NCBI GenBank assembly: GCA_030619925.1
Contig: JAUXAL010000001.1
Location: 62,001-126,000, forward strand
DNA length: 64,000 nucleotides
Source: Phycisphaerae bacterium
Lineage (GTDB): Bacteria; Planctomycetota; Phycisphaerae; Sedimentisphaerales; Anaerobacaceae
Direction of reading: 5' to 3'
Every line of letters begins with the position of its first letter. Position 1 is the first letter of the stretch. This document shows positions 25,182-34,024 of this stretch, piece after piece. The notes below the pieces were generated by a model. That model had not been told where the DNA came from, did not search any database, and saw only the letters and a program-made list of their open reading frames with translations. A program made the position numbers and the translations under genes.

Positions 25182-27911
25182 CTATCTCTGCCATGGAGCA
25201 ACAAGCGAAGCAGCCTCTGCCCCGCATACCTGGGAAACCTGCAGGCCGCTACTTTGCGACGTGTAGAAGATTCGGCCGTTTGAAACGACCCCGCCAACGC
25301 AGTCTCGCACATCCACACATGGGCCGGAAGATACCAGCTTATTGCCGTCCGACGAATCAATCATGTCCATATTGGGACCGATTATGTAAGGCTCTGACAG
25401 GCTGAACCGCGTACATGCATAGCCTTTGTCGAAGACCGACAGGATTTTGCCTGTCTGTTTGTCTATCACATAGCTGGGCTGGCGGGTAGAAGCATGCACA
25501 AAGACAATTCGCTCGCCCACCGTGACCACATTGACGGCCTTTGCGACCGGCTCGGACTGCCATATCAACGAACCGTTTCGGGCGTCCAGACACCACACAT
25601 GGCGGTCATCTGTTTTCTCATTGGGTGCGTTGTACCCGCCCAGGTACACACGCCCGTCCTTTCCAGAGATGGTGGACCCGGCGGTAACATAGTACCTGGT
25701 CGTCAGCCAGATAACTCGGCCGGTCGCCGGTTCAATAGCGGCGGTCAGACCCTTTGCTCCCGGAAGACCTCGTCTTGTTCTTGCCGCATAACCGAAAAAG
25801 CAGGAGTAGTAAAGCGTCCCATCCATCAGACACAAACCGGCATCGTTGCCGCCGCTGCCGAACTGCGAAAAATCTATCGTCCAGACCTCCTTACCGGTAT
25901 CAATATCCCACGCCCGCACCAGAGGTTTTTGGTCTTTCGGGTAATAAGGGTTGTTGTGGCTGTAAATCCAGCTCATTATCTCAGCTCCCTCACCTGCTTC
26001 CACAGGCGTGCCCTTGTGAACATAAGCCTTCTCCGTTCCCTGCGCCGCATACTTACCCGTGCCGAAAATATAGATGGCCAGCTTCTTATGAATAATCGGA
26101 GGTTGTTGCCGGCTCCAGCTCGGTGACCCCGCAAACGGAGCTTCCCACAGCAGCTCTCCCGTCGCCGCATCCAGGCAGCGCATACGCGATTTTCTCATCC
26201 CCGCCTGCGGGACGAGCAAGCGGCCCTTATAGTAAATTGGACAGGTAAAGGATACGTGGACTCCGGGCCAATATCGCCGCCACAAAAGTCGGCCGGTCTC
26301 CTGCTCGATAGCGAATATCTGGCCCTCAGCGGTGTGCGTGTACATCCGGCCCCCGCCGCATACCGGAATGTGCTTGAACGTACCCTCATACCGGCGAATC
26401 CACTTAATCTTGAACGGCGGTTTTATACCCTGATTGTTCGCATTAGTGCTTGCCAGGTTGCCGAAGTTGGTAAACCAGTCGTATTTGGAATCGGCCAATC
26501 TGCCCGTCAGCCGGCTTCGAATCCTCCAAAATTTAAGGTCTCTTGACGGTAGCCGTGCTTTACCGCCCGGCCCCAGAACATACAGATACCCATCTTCGCA
26601 GCCGAAGTAAATCCGGCCGTCGCAGACGGCAACCGGAGCCGAGATTGCTTTCCCGAAGGCGGTCTTAAACGACCAAACTTTACCGCGGCCGGCCAGCGGC
26701 ACAACGTAAAGGCTTCCATCCAGGCCGCCATATACTCCCGCTTTGCGAAGAAGGATCGGCGAGGCAATCGACGGGTAGCCACCGAGATACTGAGCCTGCT
26801 CGTAGTCGTCCGCCCGAGGGACGGCCTGACCATCGCCGCCGCTGCCGGCCGGATGCCTGCAAAAACCGAAACCCTCTTCCGGACGACACCGATAAACATC
26901 GCCGCCACGCAAACTCACCGAACAAAAACTCAGCAGGCTGGGCCGATTTATCTCGGTCTGCGTTCCGGGGACATAGTCTGCCTTCGCTTTGCTGTTAGGC
27001 AGCGGAAGTATCTCCACTCGGCCGGTATTATCCCGCCGGTGCCACTGTTGATAGACCACTCCGTCTTCGCCTATGCTTGTCCCAAACATCGCCGGCTTCT
27101 CTGAGCCCGCATACGCCGGCACCTGGGCCGTCTCACGAAGCTCGGCACGGCCGCCGGCATCTTCCAGGCAGATGGTCGAGCCTCCCGCGGGAACAACGAG
27201 CATCCCGCGGTACATCGCCAGGTCCTGCAAACAGAAGAACTGATCGCGCCACGTTACCCTTCTTCCTTCTTTTTGTTTGCACCAATCTTCTCCGCTCCAA
27301 CGATCACCGGCAAAATCCATAGTCTCCTTGACGAAATCCCATACCCAGCAAACCGTGCCGTCGCTTTCAAGGGCATAGACCTTCGAGCCGAGCGTGGCAA
27401 AATACACGCGATCGTCGGCCACTACAGGCGCGCTGAAGATCGGCTCACCGCAAGCAATCTCTTTGACGACGGTTCCGCTGGCCGCATCCAGCACATAGTA
27501 GGACCCGGCCATAGTACCGAAGTGAAGGTACCGTCCCGCGATGGCCGGCGAGGATACGTTGTTGCAATTAGCTTTACCGCCGCGGCTCTCGAACTTCCAT
27601 AAAACGCGCAGCGTAGCGGCATCGATACAAAAGGCCACACCCGCACCGTCCACCACATAAACGCGCCCGTTCACCACCACGGGCGCCGTGAAGACCGCGT
27701 CCGTCAACGGCACCGTGCCAATCAATCCAAGCGGTGTAGTCACGCTTCTATCGGGCACATTACCCGAGTGCCGACAATCATATTTTAACTGCAGCCAGTC
27801 CTCCGCGGCGGCCGCAGTCGCCATTACTGTCAGAAAAAGAACTATCGACAGACTAATCTTCGCCCGCACTTGCGGTCGCGCAGGCACACGTGTTTGTAGC
27901 GACCTGAACAT
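25182..27911 (-). CDS. Exported PQQ-like beta-propeller repeat protein
   Basis: A 909-residue protein with an N-terminal signal sequence (ISLSIVLFLTVMATAAAAED) and many PQQ-type propeller blades of the form GRVYVVDGAGVAFCIDAATL..WKF, DRVYFATLGSKVYALES, GRIYFGCEDGYLYVLG, GRLLWRRYW and GKILSVFDKG. Two propellers are likely. Related planctomycete proteins are annotated as outer-membrane-assembly-like or PQQ-binding proteins, but the DWLQLKYDCRHSGNVPDRSV opening is typical of a secreted family with no known activity. It has AGGAGG before ATG 27911. Confidence 0.85.
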   Translation of the reverse strand: MFRSLQTRVPARPQVRAKISLSIVLFLTVMATAAAAEDWLQLKYDCRHSGNVPDRSVTTPLGLIGTVPLTDAVFTAPVVVNGRVYVVDGAGVAFCIDAATLRVLWKFESRGGKANCNNVSSPAIAGRYLHFGTMAGSYYVLDAASGTVVKEIACGEPIFSAPVVADDRVYFATLGSKVYALESDGTVCWVWDFVKETMDFAGDRWSGEDWCKQKEGRRVTWRDQFFCLQDLAMYRGMLVVPAGGSTICLEDAGGRAELRETAQVPAYAGSEKPAMFGTSIGEDGVVYQQWHRRDNTGRVEILPLPNSKAKADYVPGTQTEINRPSLLSFCSVSLRGGDVYRCRPEEGFGFCRHPAGSGGDGQAVPRADDYEQAQYLGGYPSIASPILLRKAGVYGGLDGSLYVVPLAGRGKVWSFKTAFGKAISAPVAVCDGRIYFGCEDGYLYVLGPGGKARLPSRDLKFWRIRSRLTGRLADSKYDWFTNFGNLASTNANNQGIKPPFKIKWIRRYEGTFKHIPVCGGGRMYTHTAEGQIFAIEQETGRLLWRRYWPGVHVSFTCPIYYKGRLLVPQAGMRKSRMRCLDAATGELLWEAPFAGSPSWSRQQPPIIHKKLAIYIFGTGKYAAQGTEKAYVHKGTPVEAGEGAEIMSWIYSHNNPYYPKDQKPLVRAWDIDTGKEVWTIDFSQFGSGGNDAGLCLMDGTLYYSCFFGYAARTRRGLPGAKGLTAAIEPATGRVIWLTTRYYVTAGSTISGKDGRVYLGGYNAPNEKTDDRHVWCLDARNGSLIWQSEPVAKAVNVVTVGERIVFVHASTRQPSYVIDKQTGKILSVFDKGYACTRFSLSEPYIIGPNMDMIDSSDGNKLVSSGPCVDVRDCVGGVVSNGRIFYTSQSSGLQVSQVCGAEAASLVAPWQR

Positions 27912-28055
27912 ACTTTGTCCTCCTACTCGGAAATCACAATTCGCAAATTACCTACGTTTACTAATATTCGTATAGACTTGGACTTACTCAACTGCGTATC
28001 TTCTAACATTTCCAGTGACGCCCGTCAAGGCTTTTTTTCAACACCAGCAGGCCCT

Positions 28056-28146
28056 GTTGAACTCTGCGTTATTAAAGCAACACTGCGTGCCACCCTCAAA
28101 CTTAATCGAACCCAGGGTGCCACCGGCAAACTTGTTTGGGGGTGCT
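28056..28146 (+). repeat. Dispersed hairpin element, copy 5
   Basis: Starts TGAACTCTGCGTTATTAAAG; the GTGCCACCCTCAAACTTAAT unit is duplicated as GTGCCACCGGCAAACTTG and the copy ends TTTGGGGGTGC. It lies in the 342-base divergent region between the PQQ-repeat and Nramp-like genes, about 108 bases before the latter. A separate hairpin (TTCCCGCGAAGCGGG) at about 28193-28208 follows it. Confidence 0.85.
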
Positions 28147-28253
28147 GAAATCGCCGCGAAGGACGAATCGGAATTTAGAATATGCGAAGCGTTCCCGCGA
28201 AGCGGGTTCCCCCTTGCATCCGGCATCGTTCACTTGTATAATTCCAGGAGCTT

Positions 28254-29657
28254 ATGGACAGAAATGATTTAGCAAAGGGACTGCCGATGTTCACTGCGTC
28301 GGCTCCGGAGGTCCTTGCAAAGGAAAAGGCCGACCTCGCAGAACTCCAGCGCAAAGGTTTTCTGCAGCGGTGGCGAGGGTATTTTTCCAAGACAGGCCCG
28401 GGCTGGCTTCAGAGCGCCCTTGTGCTCGGCAGTGGAAGTGCCATGGCCTCGCTTTTTGCCGGTGCCTCCCTTCAGTATAGATTGCTTTGGGTCCAGCCGT
28501 TGGCAATGGTGCTGGGCATTGTCATGTTTGCAGCCATGTCGTATCAAACCTTATCCACCGGAGTCCGGCCGTTTGATGCGATGAAGCGTTACATCCATCC
28601 TGTTGTTGCCTGGAGCTGGGCAATTGGGGCGCTGCTGGCAACGATAATCTGGCATTTGCCCCAATACGCACTCGCCGCCGGCATGACCGAGGACATGATT
28701 AAGGCTGTGACGGGCTGGGAGCCGTCGTCTGTGGCACAAACTGTGCTATTGATTGGAATTGGTCTTGTGGTCCTGGTCATATCAACCACCTTCGTCTGGT
28801 GCTACAGCAGCGGCTATAGAGGCGTTAGATTCTATGAACGAACGCTCAAGGGCCTGGTCTGGATGATTATTCTTGCTTTCCTGCTTGTGATTGTGCGCAC
28901 TGCAATTAGAGGCGATATCGAGTGGGGCAAGCTCTTCAAAGGGTTTCTGCCGCTGTATATTCCGACGGACCCGCGGGGAGCGTCCATTGTAATGGCGGCA
29001 TTTAGCGCAGCCACGGGGATAAACGCGACTTTTCTTTTTCCTTATACACTGCTGGCACGCGGTTGGGCCAAGGAACATCGGGGCCTATCCAGGTTCGATT
29101 TGATTACCGGCATGTTGCTGCCGTTTTGTATCGCAACGTCTCTTATGGTCATTGCGACCGGCTGTACCATTTACGACCCTGTGCAATTTGCTGCCGGCTC
29201 TACAAAACTCTCACCCACCGCAGCAGCCGCCATGCTCGAGTCGGCGGGCCTCAGTATGTTCTTTTCGCGAATTGTTTTTGGTCTGGGGATAGTAGGCATG
29301 GCTCTGAGCTCCATCACTATGCACATGCTCATCTGCGGCTTCGCCGCCTGCGAGGTATTCGGTGTCGAGCCGGGCGGATGGCGTTACCGGCTGGCCTGCC
29401 TGCTCCCCGCACCTGCTGTAGCCGGTGTAGTGCTCTGGAAATATCTTGGGCCCTGGGTCGCCATACCTGCCTCAGCGATTTGCGGCCTGATGCTGCCCAT
29501 CGCCTTCATTGCCTTCTTTATTCTCAACAATAGTAAAAGGTATCTCGGCGAAAACAAACCAACCGGCGTAAAAGCACTGGTTTGGAATATCGCGATGCTT
29601 ATTTCGATTGGCGCCACGGTAGCCAGCATAGTCTATTACCTCGTTTCACTGATATGA
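28254..29657 (+). CDS. Nramp-like divalent metal transporter family protein
   Basis: A 467-residue polytopic inner-membrane protein with about 11 helices. The opening of the transport domain, TGPGWLQSALVLGSGSAMAS, aligns with the start of Nramp proteins, but the metal-binding DPGN motif of helix 1 is replaced. The later segment SIVMAAFSAATGINATFLFP corresponds to the helix 6 region. It may therefore be a non-classical member with another substrate. AGGAG precedes the ATG by four bases. It lies 97 bases before a Gfo/Idh/MocA gene in the same direction. Confidence 0.72.
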   Translation: MDRNDLAKGLPMFTASAPEVLAKEKADLAELQRKGFLQRWRGYFSKTGPGWLQSALVLGSGSAMASLFAGASLQYRLLWVQPLAMVLGIVMFAAMSYQTLSTGVRPFDAMKRYIHPVVAWSWAIGALLATIIWHLPQYALAAGMTEDMIKAVTGWEPSSVAQTVLLIGIGLVVLVISTTFVWCYSSGYRGVRFYERTLKGLVWMIILAFLLVIVRTAIRGDIEWGKLFKGFLPLYIPTDPRGASIVMAAFSAATGINATFLFPYTLLARGWAKEHRGLSRFDLITGMLLPFCIATSLMVIATGCTIYDPVQFAAGSTKLSPTAAAAMLESAGLSMFFSRIVFGLGIVGMALSSITMHMLICGFAACEVFGVEPGGWRYRLACLLPAPAVAGVVLWKYLGPWVAIPASAICGLMLPIAFIAFFILNNSKRYLGENKPTGVKALVWNIAMLISIGATVASIVYYLVSLI

Positions 29658-29754
29658 CGAGAATAGTTGCATTTTCAAAACAGATTTGATACACTAACAT
29701 GCCACAATTTGGCGATGTTGCCAGACGCAAATACAAAATAAGGAGAGAACAGCT

Positions 29755-31191
29755 ATGAAACGTCTTACACGTCGTAGATTCATGAAAAGTTCGTTGGCCG
29801 GGTCTGTCGCCCTGACTTTTGCGCCCTACTCTCGTGTACTCGGTGCCAATGATGATGTCCGCGTTGCCGTGGTGGGCTTTCGCAGCCAGGGCAGCAATCA
29901 CATCAAATGGTTTAGCAAAATTCCCGGCGTCCGGGTGGTGGCGCTTTGCGACGCAGACCGAGATTTTATCGACCGGGAAGTCAAGAAATTCGAGCAGCGT
30001 AACGAAAAGGTTGACACTTACATCGACGTTCGCAAACTGCTGGACGACAAAAACATCGACGCCATTATCACCGCCACACCTAATCACTGGCACAGCCTTA
30101 TCACCGTCTGGGCCTGCCAGGCCGGCAAAGACGTGTACGTCGAAAAGCCGGTCTCGCACAATATCTGGGAAGGCCGCAAGATGGTCGAAGCGGCCCGGAA
30201 ATACAACCGCATCGTGCAGGCAGGCACCCAGCGCCGCTCCGACGAGGGCCTCACCGCGGCATTCGAGTACCTCCGGCAGGGCCGTCTCGGCAAGATTCTC
30301 AGGGGACGCTGCTACTACTTCAGTCAACGAGAAAGTATTGGCAAAGTCAACGGCCCTGTGCCCGTCCCCCAGACGGTTGACTATAACCTGTGGACCGGTC
30401 CGGCGCCTATGGTACCGCTGATGCGCAAAAGGCTGCATTATGACTGGCACTGGCAGTGGCCATACGGCAACGGCGACCTGGGCAATAACGGCATACATTG
30501 TATTGACACCTGCCGCTGGGCTTTGGGATACACCACGCTCGCTCGGCGCGTGATTAGTTTCGGCGGAAAGTTTCTCTGGGACGACGATAGACAAACGCCA
30601 AATACCCAGGTTGCTTTCTTCGACTACAAGCCGGCCCCTATCATTTTTGAGATGCGTAACCTGACCCGAAAGAAAGGCGACCCCGCCATGGACCCGACCT
30701 ACCGCGGCATTCGCACCATGGTGGTGATTGAATGTGAGCATGGTTACTTCGCCGGTGGCTGGGCCTATGACAATAGCGGAAAAAAGATCAGGCAGTTTGA
30801 GGTCAGCGGCGGTGGCAGTCACCACGCGAACTTTATCAAGGCGGTGCGCAGTCGCAGGGTCAGCGACCTCAATGCCGATATCCTCGAAGGCCATCTCTCA
30901 ACTACCTTGTGTCACATGGGAAATATTTCCTATAGGCTCGGGCAGGCGGCCCCACGCGATGAAATTGTGCAATCGACCAAATCAAACAAGGAATTGCTGG
31001 ATGCCTTCGAGCGCTTCCAGGAGCACCTGTTACTCAATGTCGTCGATGTACAAAAGACACCGCGGATTCTTGGGCCCTGGCTGACGATGGATGCCGGCAG
31101 CGAAAGATTCGTCGGCGAATTCAGCGACCGGGCCAATCTATATCTCTCGCGCAACTACCGAGAACCTTTCGTCGTGCCCGAACGGGTATGA
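29755..31191 (+). CDS. Tat-exported Gfo/Idh/MocA family oxidoreductase
   Basis: A 478-residue protein with a twin-arginine leader (RLTRRRFMKSSLAGSVALTF), then a Rossmann domain (VRVAVVGFRSQGSNHIKW, ITATPNHWHSLITVWACQAG) and the family EKPVSHNIWEGRKM motif carrying the catalytic-region Lys. The C-terminal domain includes GNNGIHCIDTCRWALGY. The family uses NAD(P) to oxidise or reduce sugars; exported members may carry tightly bound cofactor. AAGGAG precedes the ATG. It shares family and export route with the gene at 14153 but is not a recent duplicate. Confidence 0.9.
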   Translation: MKRLTRRRFMKSSLAGSVALTFAPYSRVLGANDDVRVAVVGFRSQGSNHIKWFSKIPGVRVVALCDADRDFIDREVKKFEQRNEKVDTYIDVRKLLDDKNIDAIITATPNHWHSLITVWACQAGKDVYVEKPVSHNIWEGRKMVEAARKYNRIVQAGTQRRSDEGLTAAFEYLRQGRLGKILRGRCYYFSQRESIGKVNGPVPVPQTVDYNLWTGPAPMVPLMRKRLHYDWHWQWPYGNGDLGNNGIHCIDTCRWALGYTTLARRVISFGGKFLWDDDRQTPNTQVAFFDYKPAPIIFEMRNLTRKKGDPAMDPTYRGIRTMVVIECEHGYFAGGWAYDNSGKKIRQFEVSGGGSHHANFIKAVRSRRVSDLNADILEGHLSTTLCHMGNISYRLGQAAPRDEIVQSTKSNKELLDAFERFQEHLLLNVVDVQKTPRILGPWLTMDAGSERFVGEFSDRANLYLSRNYREPFVVPERV

Positions 31192-31230
31192 TTACGCTCG
31201 TCCACTCTTCGTCCCGATAGAGTCGGGAAA

Positions 31231-31303
31231 TTAGCCGTCGCCGGTACGGCGACGCGAGCAATATATTCAAAAATATTTAGCCCCGCAATTCATTGCGGGG
31301 TTT
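31231..31303 (+). repeat. GTCGCCGG and TTTAGCCCC hairpin repeats
   Basis: CCGTCGCCGGTACGGCGACG forms a stem, followed by TTTAGCCCCGCAATTCATTG and GCGGGGTTTTAG, a second stem ending in T residues. The second hairpin could terminate the Gfo/Idh transcript. The same two hairpins occur in tandem at 42264-42436. Confidence 0.75.
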
Positions 31304-31317
31304 TAGTAATAATTATC

Positions 31318-31380
31318 GAGCTTTGCGTTATTAGTGCAACCCGCGGGTGGCACCCTCAAACTTGTTTGGGGGTGTTCTTA
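31318..31380 (+). repeat. Dispersed hairpin element, copy 6
   Basis: GAGCTTTGCGTTATTAGTGC, then GGGTGGCACCCTCAAACTTG and TTTGGGGGTGTTCTTA. It lies 72 bases before the chosen start of the esterase gene and creates a false upstream extension of that gene (peptide APSNLFGGV). Confidence 0.88.
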
Positions 31381-31451
31381 ACGGTAAAAGCTATGTTTTC
31401 TGTGAATTTATGACTTTCATTTGTTTTACAAGAATTAATAATATTTCTGCC

Positions 31452-33680
31452 ATGCCCATGAGAAGTAGAACTATTATCTTTCTGACATTTATTTGTTTAG
31501 GATTTACCTGCCGGGCAAACTGTGAAGAACACCTTTCGGCTGCGGACTTTACCGTACTCGGTCAGCCGGCCGATACCATGATGAAGGATTATCTAACGGC
31601 TATCGTTGACCGGCAGTTCGCCGCAAGAGCTTCGCTCCTGGCCTCTTTGAAAACGGCGCAGGATTGGGACCGGCACGCTGAGTTTATCCGGCGTTCCATG
31701 TCCGACTGGACCGGCTCTTTCCCCCATCGCACGCCGCTGCGCCCGCGCGTCACCGGTAGAATTGACCGCGAGAAATATACGGTGGAGAAGGTTTTGTTTG
31801 AGTCTCGGCCGAATTTTCTGGTCAGTGCTAACCTTTACCTGCCCAAGAACTATCCCCATCCCCGGCCGGCTATCCTCAATGTCATCGGGCACTCTCCTGA
31901 TGGTAAAGCAACAGAAAAAGTCCAGCGCCGCAGTATCGCGCAGGCAAGAAAAGGATTTGTCGCGCTGACGATAGATGCGATAGGTCAGGGCGAGCGGCAG
32001 ATAAAGGATTACACCGCTTATGGCCGACCTCCGGGCAATGCCCACCGAATCATTGGCACGCAGGCCTTTCTGGCCGGCACACACGTTTTTAATTTTATGG
32101 TTTGGGACGTCATACGCGCCGTCGATTACCTAATTTCCCGCCCGGAAGTTGATCCGGCACGAATCGGCTGTACCGGCTGCTCCGGGGGCGGCATGATGAC
32201 GACCTACGTGCTTGCCTTCGAGCCGCGTATTAGCGTCGCCGTACCCGTCTGCAACCCCAATACCTGGTCGCACCGCGTTCATGCTAACTGCGGCACCGAC
32301 CACGAGCAAGTCTTTTTCGGTTGTTTTGCAGCAGGCATTGACCCGCGGGGAGACCCGTTATTCACGCACGTTCCCAAGCCGCTTCTGGTCAACGCCAGCA
32401 CCGATGACAAACTGAATCCGCCCTCGGGGGTTTGGGACCTCAGCACCTGGTTATACAAGGCCTACGCTGCACACGGCGCCCCACAGAAATTTCAGACGAC
32501 GATGGTCAAAGCGCCTCACGGATACAACCAAGAGCAGCGCGAGCTCACTTACGCCTGGATGTTGAAGTGGCTGGCCGGTGATGCTTCTGATTATTGGGAG
32601 GGCGACTTCCCCGTTGAAAAAGGCGAAGACCTCTGGTGCACGCCTTATGGAAACCTCTATCGCCAGCCCAACAGTAAGCAGGGACCCCGCTTTGCGGGAA
32701 CCCAACCCTCTGAGTTGGTAGTAGAATATCTCAACAGGCACAAGCCCCGCTGGACAAAGGTCAGGATGCAAAGTGCTCTGATAAAACACCGCCGTCGAAT
32801 AAGAACTCTGGTCACAGATGTCCTCTGCATCAATGCAGATTGTCCCCGGCCCCAGGCAGAGCGAAAAATGCCCCGTTTCGTAGCCGGACAAAAGCTGACA
32901 CCGGTCATTCTAAAACCCGAGGAGGGCATTGTCTTGCCCGGCCTCTGGATAGAATCAAAAGCCAGTTCCCGCCAGGCGGGCTCCCAAAAACAAGCGAAAG
33001 GGCCTGTGCTCTTATACCTAAACGACAAGGGAAAAGACGCTCTGGTTAACGAACAAAGCATGGTGCGAAATTTGCTCAGGAAAGGGTTCCGCATATTTGC
33101 GGTTGACTTACGTGGCATAGGTGAGACGGCTCCCGGCATGGAAGAAAAATTCTGGGACTTTCTGGCCGGAAAGCCTATTCTTGGCCAGAGGGTCACGGAC
33201 GTACGGGCCGTCATCCAGTGGCTGTCACAGCCGGCAATCAATGCCGAGGGAATCTACGTATGGGCCGAGGGGCTCTGCGCACTTCATGCGGCCTTGGCCG
33301 CATCTCTGGAGGACGCAATATCGGGTATGGTGCTGGAGCAGCCTTTGCTTGCCTTTGAAAGCATTGTTACTACTAAAGTACCGGCTTTCAGGCATGAAAT
33401 CATAGCCCCGGGCGTGTTAACGAAGTTTGACCTGCCTCAAGTATATCAAGCGCTTTGCCCTGCTAAGGTAACTCTGCTCAATCCACTGGCGGGCGACAAA
33501 TCGCCGGTGTCACAAGCCCATGCTAACAAGGTTTATCAGGGCGTAGTCGATACATACAAAGCGTCAGGCAAATCTGGAAATTGGTCTGTTTATACGAACG
33601 TCAGCGACAAGAAAAGAGCGGATTTGGCATTTTCTGCTTTGGTGGAAATGATGGAACCCCAGCGCGTAGAACCTCGATGA
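31452..33680 (+). CDS. Secreted acetyl-xylan-esterase-like protein with two alpha/beta-hydrolase regions
   Basis: A 742-residue protein when started at ATG 31452; the longer frame is repeat-derived. A short signal peptide (RTIIFLTFICLGFTC) is followed by an AXE1/dienelactone-type hydrolase with a complete nucleophile elbow (RIGCTGCSGGGMMTTYV), Asp in LLVNASTDDKLNP and His in KAPHGYNQEQRE. The second half (VLLYLNDKGKDALVN, GFRIFAVDLRGIGET, GIYVWAEGLCALHAALA) keeps the hydrolase fold but has Glu-Gly instead of a Ser elbow, so it is probably inactive. Two small palindromes (32682-32704, 32963-32985) interrupt the linker. No ribosome site is obvious. Confidence 0.82.
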   Translation: MPMRSRTIIFLTFICLGFTCRANCEEHLSAADFTVLGQPADTMMKDYLTAIVDRQFAARASLLASLKTAQDWDRHAEFIRRSMSDWTGSFPHRTPLRPRVTGRIDREKYTVEKVLFESRPNFLVSANLYLPKNYPHPRPAILNVIGHSPDGKATEKVQRRSIAQARKGFVALTIDAIGQGERQIKDYTAYGRPPGNAHRIIGTQAFLAGTHVFNFMVWDVIRAVDYLISRPEVDPARIGCTGCSGGGMMTTYVLAFEPRISVAVPVCNPNTWSHRVHANCGTDHEQVFFGCFAAGIDPRGDPLFTHVPKPLLVNASTDDKLNPPSGVWDLSTWLYKAYAAHGAPQKFQTTMVKAPHGYNQEQRELTYAWMLKWLAGDASDYWEGDFPVEKGEDLWCTPYGNLYRQPNSKQGPRFAGTQPSELVVEYLNRHKPRWTKVRMQSALIKHRRRIRTLVTDVLCINADCPRPQAERKMPRFVAGQKLTPVILKPEEGIVLPGLWIESKASSRQAGSQKQAKGPVLLYLNDKGKDALVNEQSMVRNLLRKGFRIFAVDLRGIGETAPGMEEKFWDFLAGKPILGQRVTDVRAVIQWLSQPAINAEGIYVWAEGLCALHAALAASLEDAISGMVLEQPLLAFESIVTTKVPAFRHEIIAPGVLTKFDLPQVYQALCPAKVTLLNPLAGDKSPVSQAHANKVYQGVVDTYKASGKSGNWSVYTNVSDKKRADLAFSALVEMMEPQRVEPR
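32682..32985. repeat. Two small palindromes inside the esterase gene
   Basis: GGACCCCGC TTT GCGGGAACCC at 32682-32704 and GTTCCCGCCAGGCGGGCTCCC at 32965-32985 flank the linker between the two hydrolase halves, adding atypical peptides (GPRFAGTQ and SSRQAGSQK). They are of the same GC-hairpin style as those in GH116. Confidence 0.55.
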
Positions 33681-34024
33681 TTCGATAATCCTTTTGTGCT
33701 TGCTATTCTACGAAGGTCGCCGACGCTACGTAGCACGAGTGCATACCATATCTGTCTTCTGTCTCCTGTCTTGCGTCCTGGGTCTTGAGTCTTCAGTCAG
33801 CATCCAGCATCGAGTATCGAGCATCGAGTCAACTAATTCACTAATCCACTCATCTACCCATCCCACCCCACCTCCGCAACGTCCTATAATCTGTCAGCCG
33901 CTCGCACCTGCGGTTACGCGAGTGCAGGCGTTCTATCCTGGATAGCCTGAATTCTGCGAAGCTTCAGCGAAGCAGAATGCCAAAGCATGGGCGAAGCCCT
34001 GCAAAACCTTGGCGAAGCAGGGTA
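33681..34024. other. Intergenic region of mixed short repeats
   Basis: No gene is seen. At 33765-33860 run TCTGTCTTCTGTCTCCTGTC, GGGTCTTGAGTCTTCAGTC and GCATCGAGTATCGAGCATCG words. At 33948-34020 there are GCGAAGC words forming hairpins, ATTCTGC..GCAGAAT and CCCTGC..GCAGGG, which may terminate transcription from both convergent genes. A segment at 33722-33750 (ACGTAGCACGAGTGCATACC) recurs inverted at 56264-56288. Confidence 0.7.

Noticed and set aside
29599..30894. A 431-codon open frame antisense to the Gfo/Idh/MocA gene
   Set aside because: It is the shadow of a high-GC gene with clear family motifs on the plus strand; the antisense product has no recognisable domain and overlaps the Nramp-like gene end.
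31347..31451. N-terminal extension of the esterase containing APSNLFGGV
   Set aside because: Also translated repeat DNA; the signal peptide begins at 31452.
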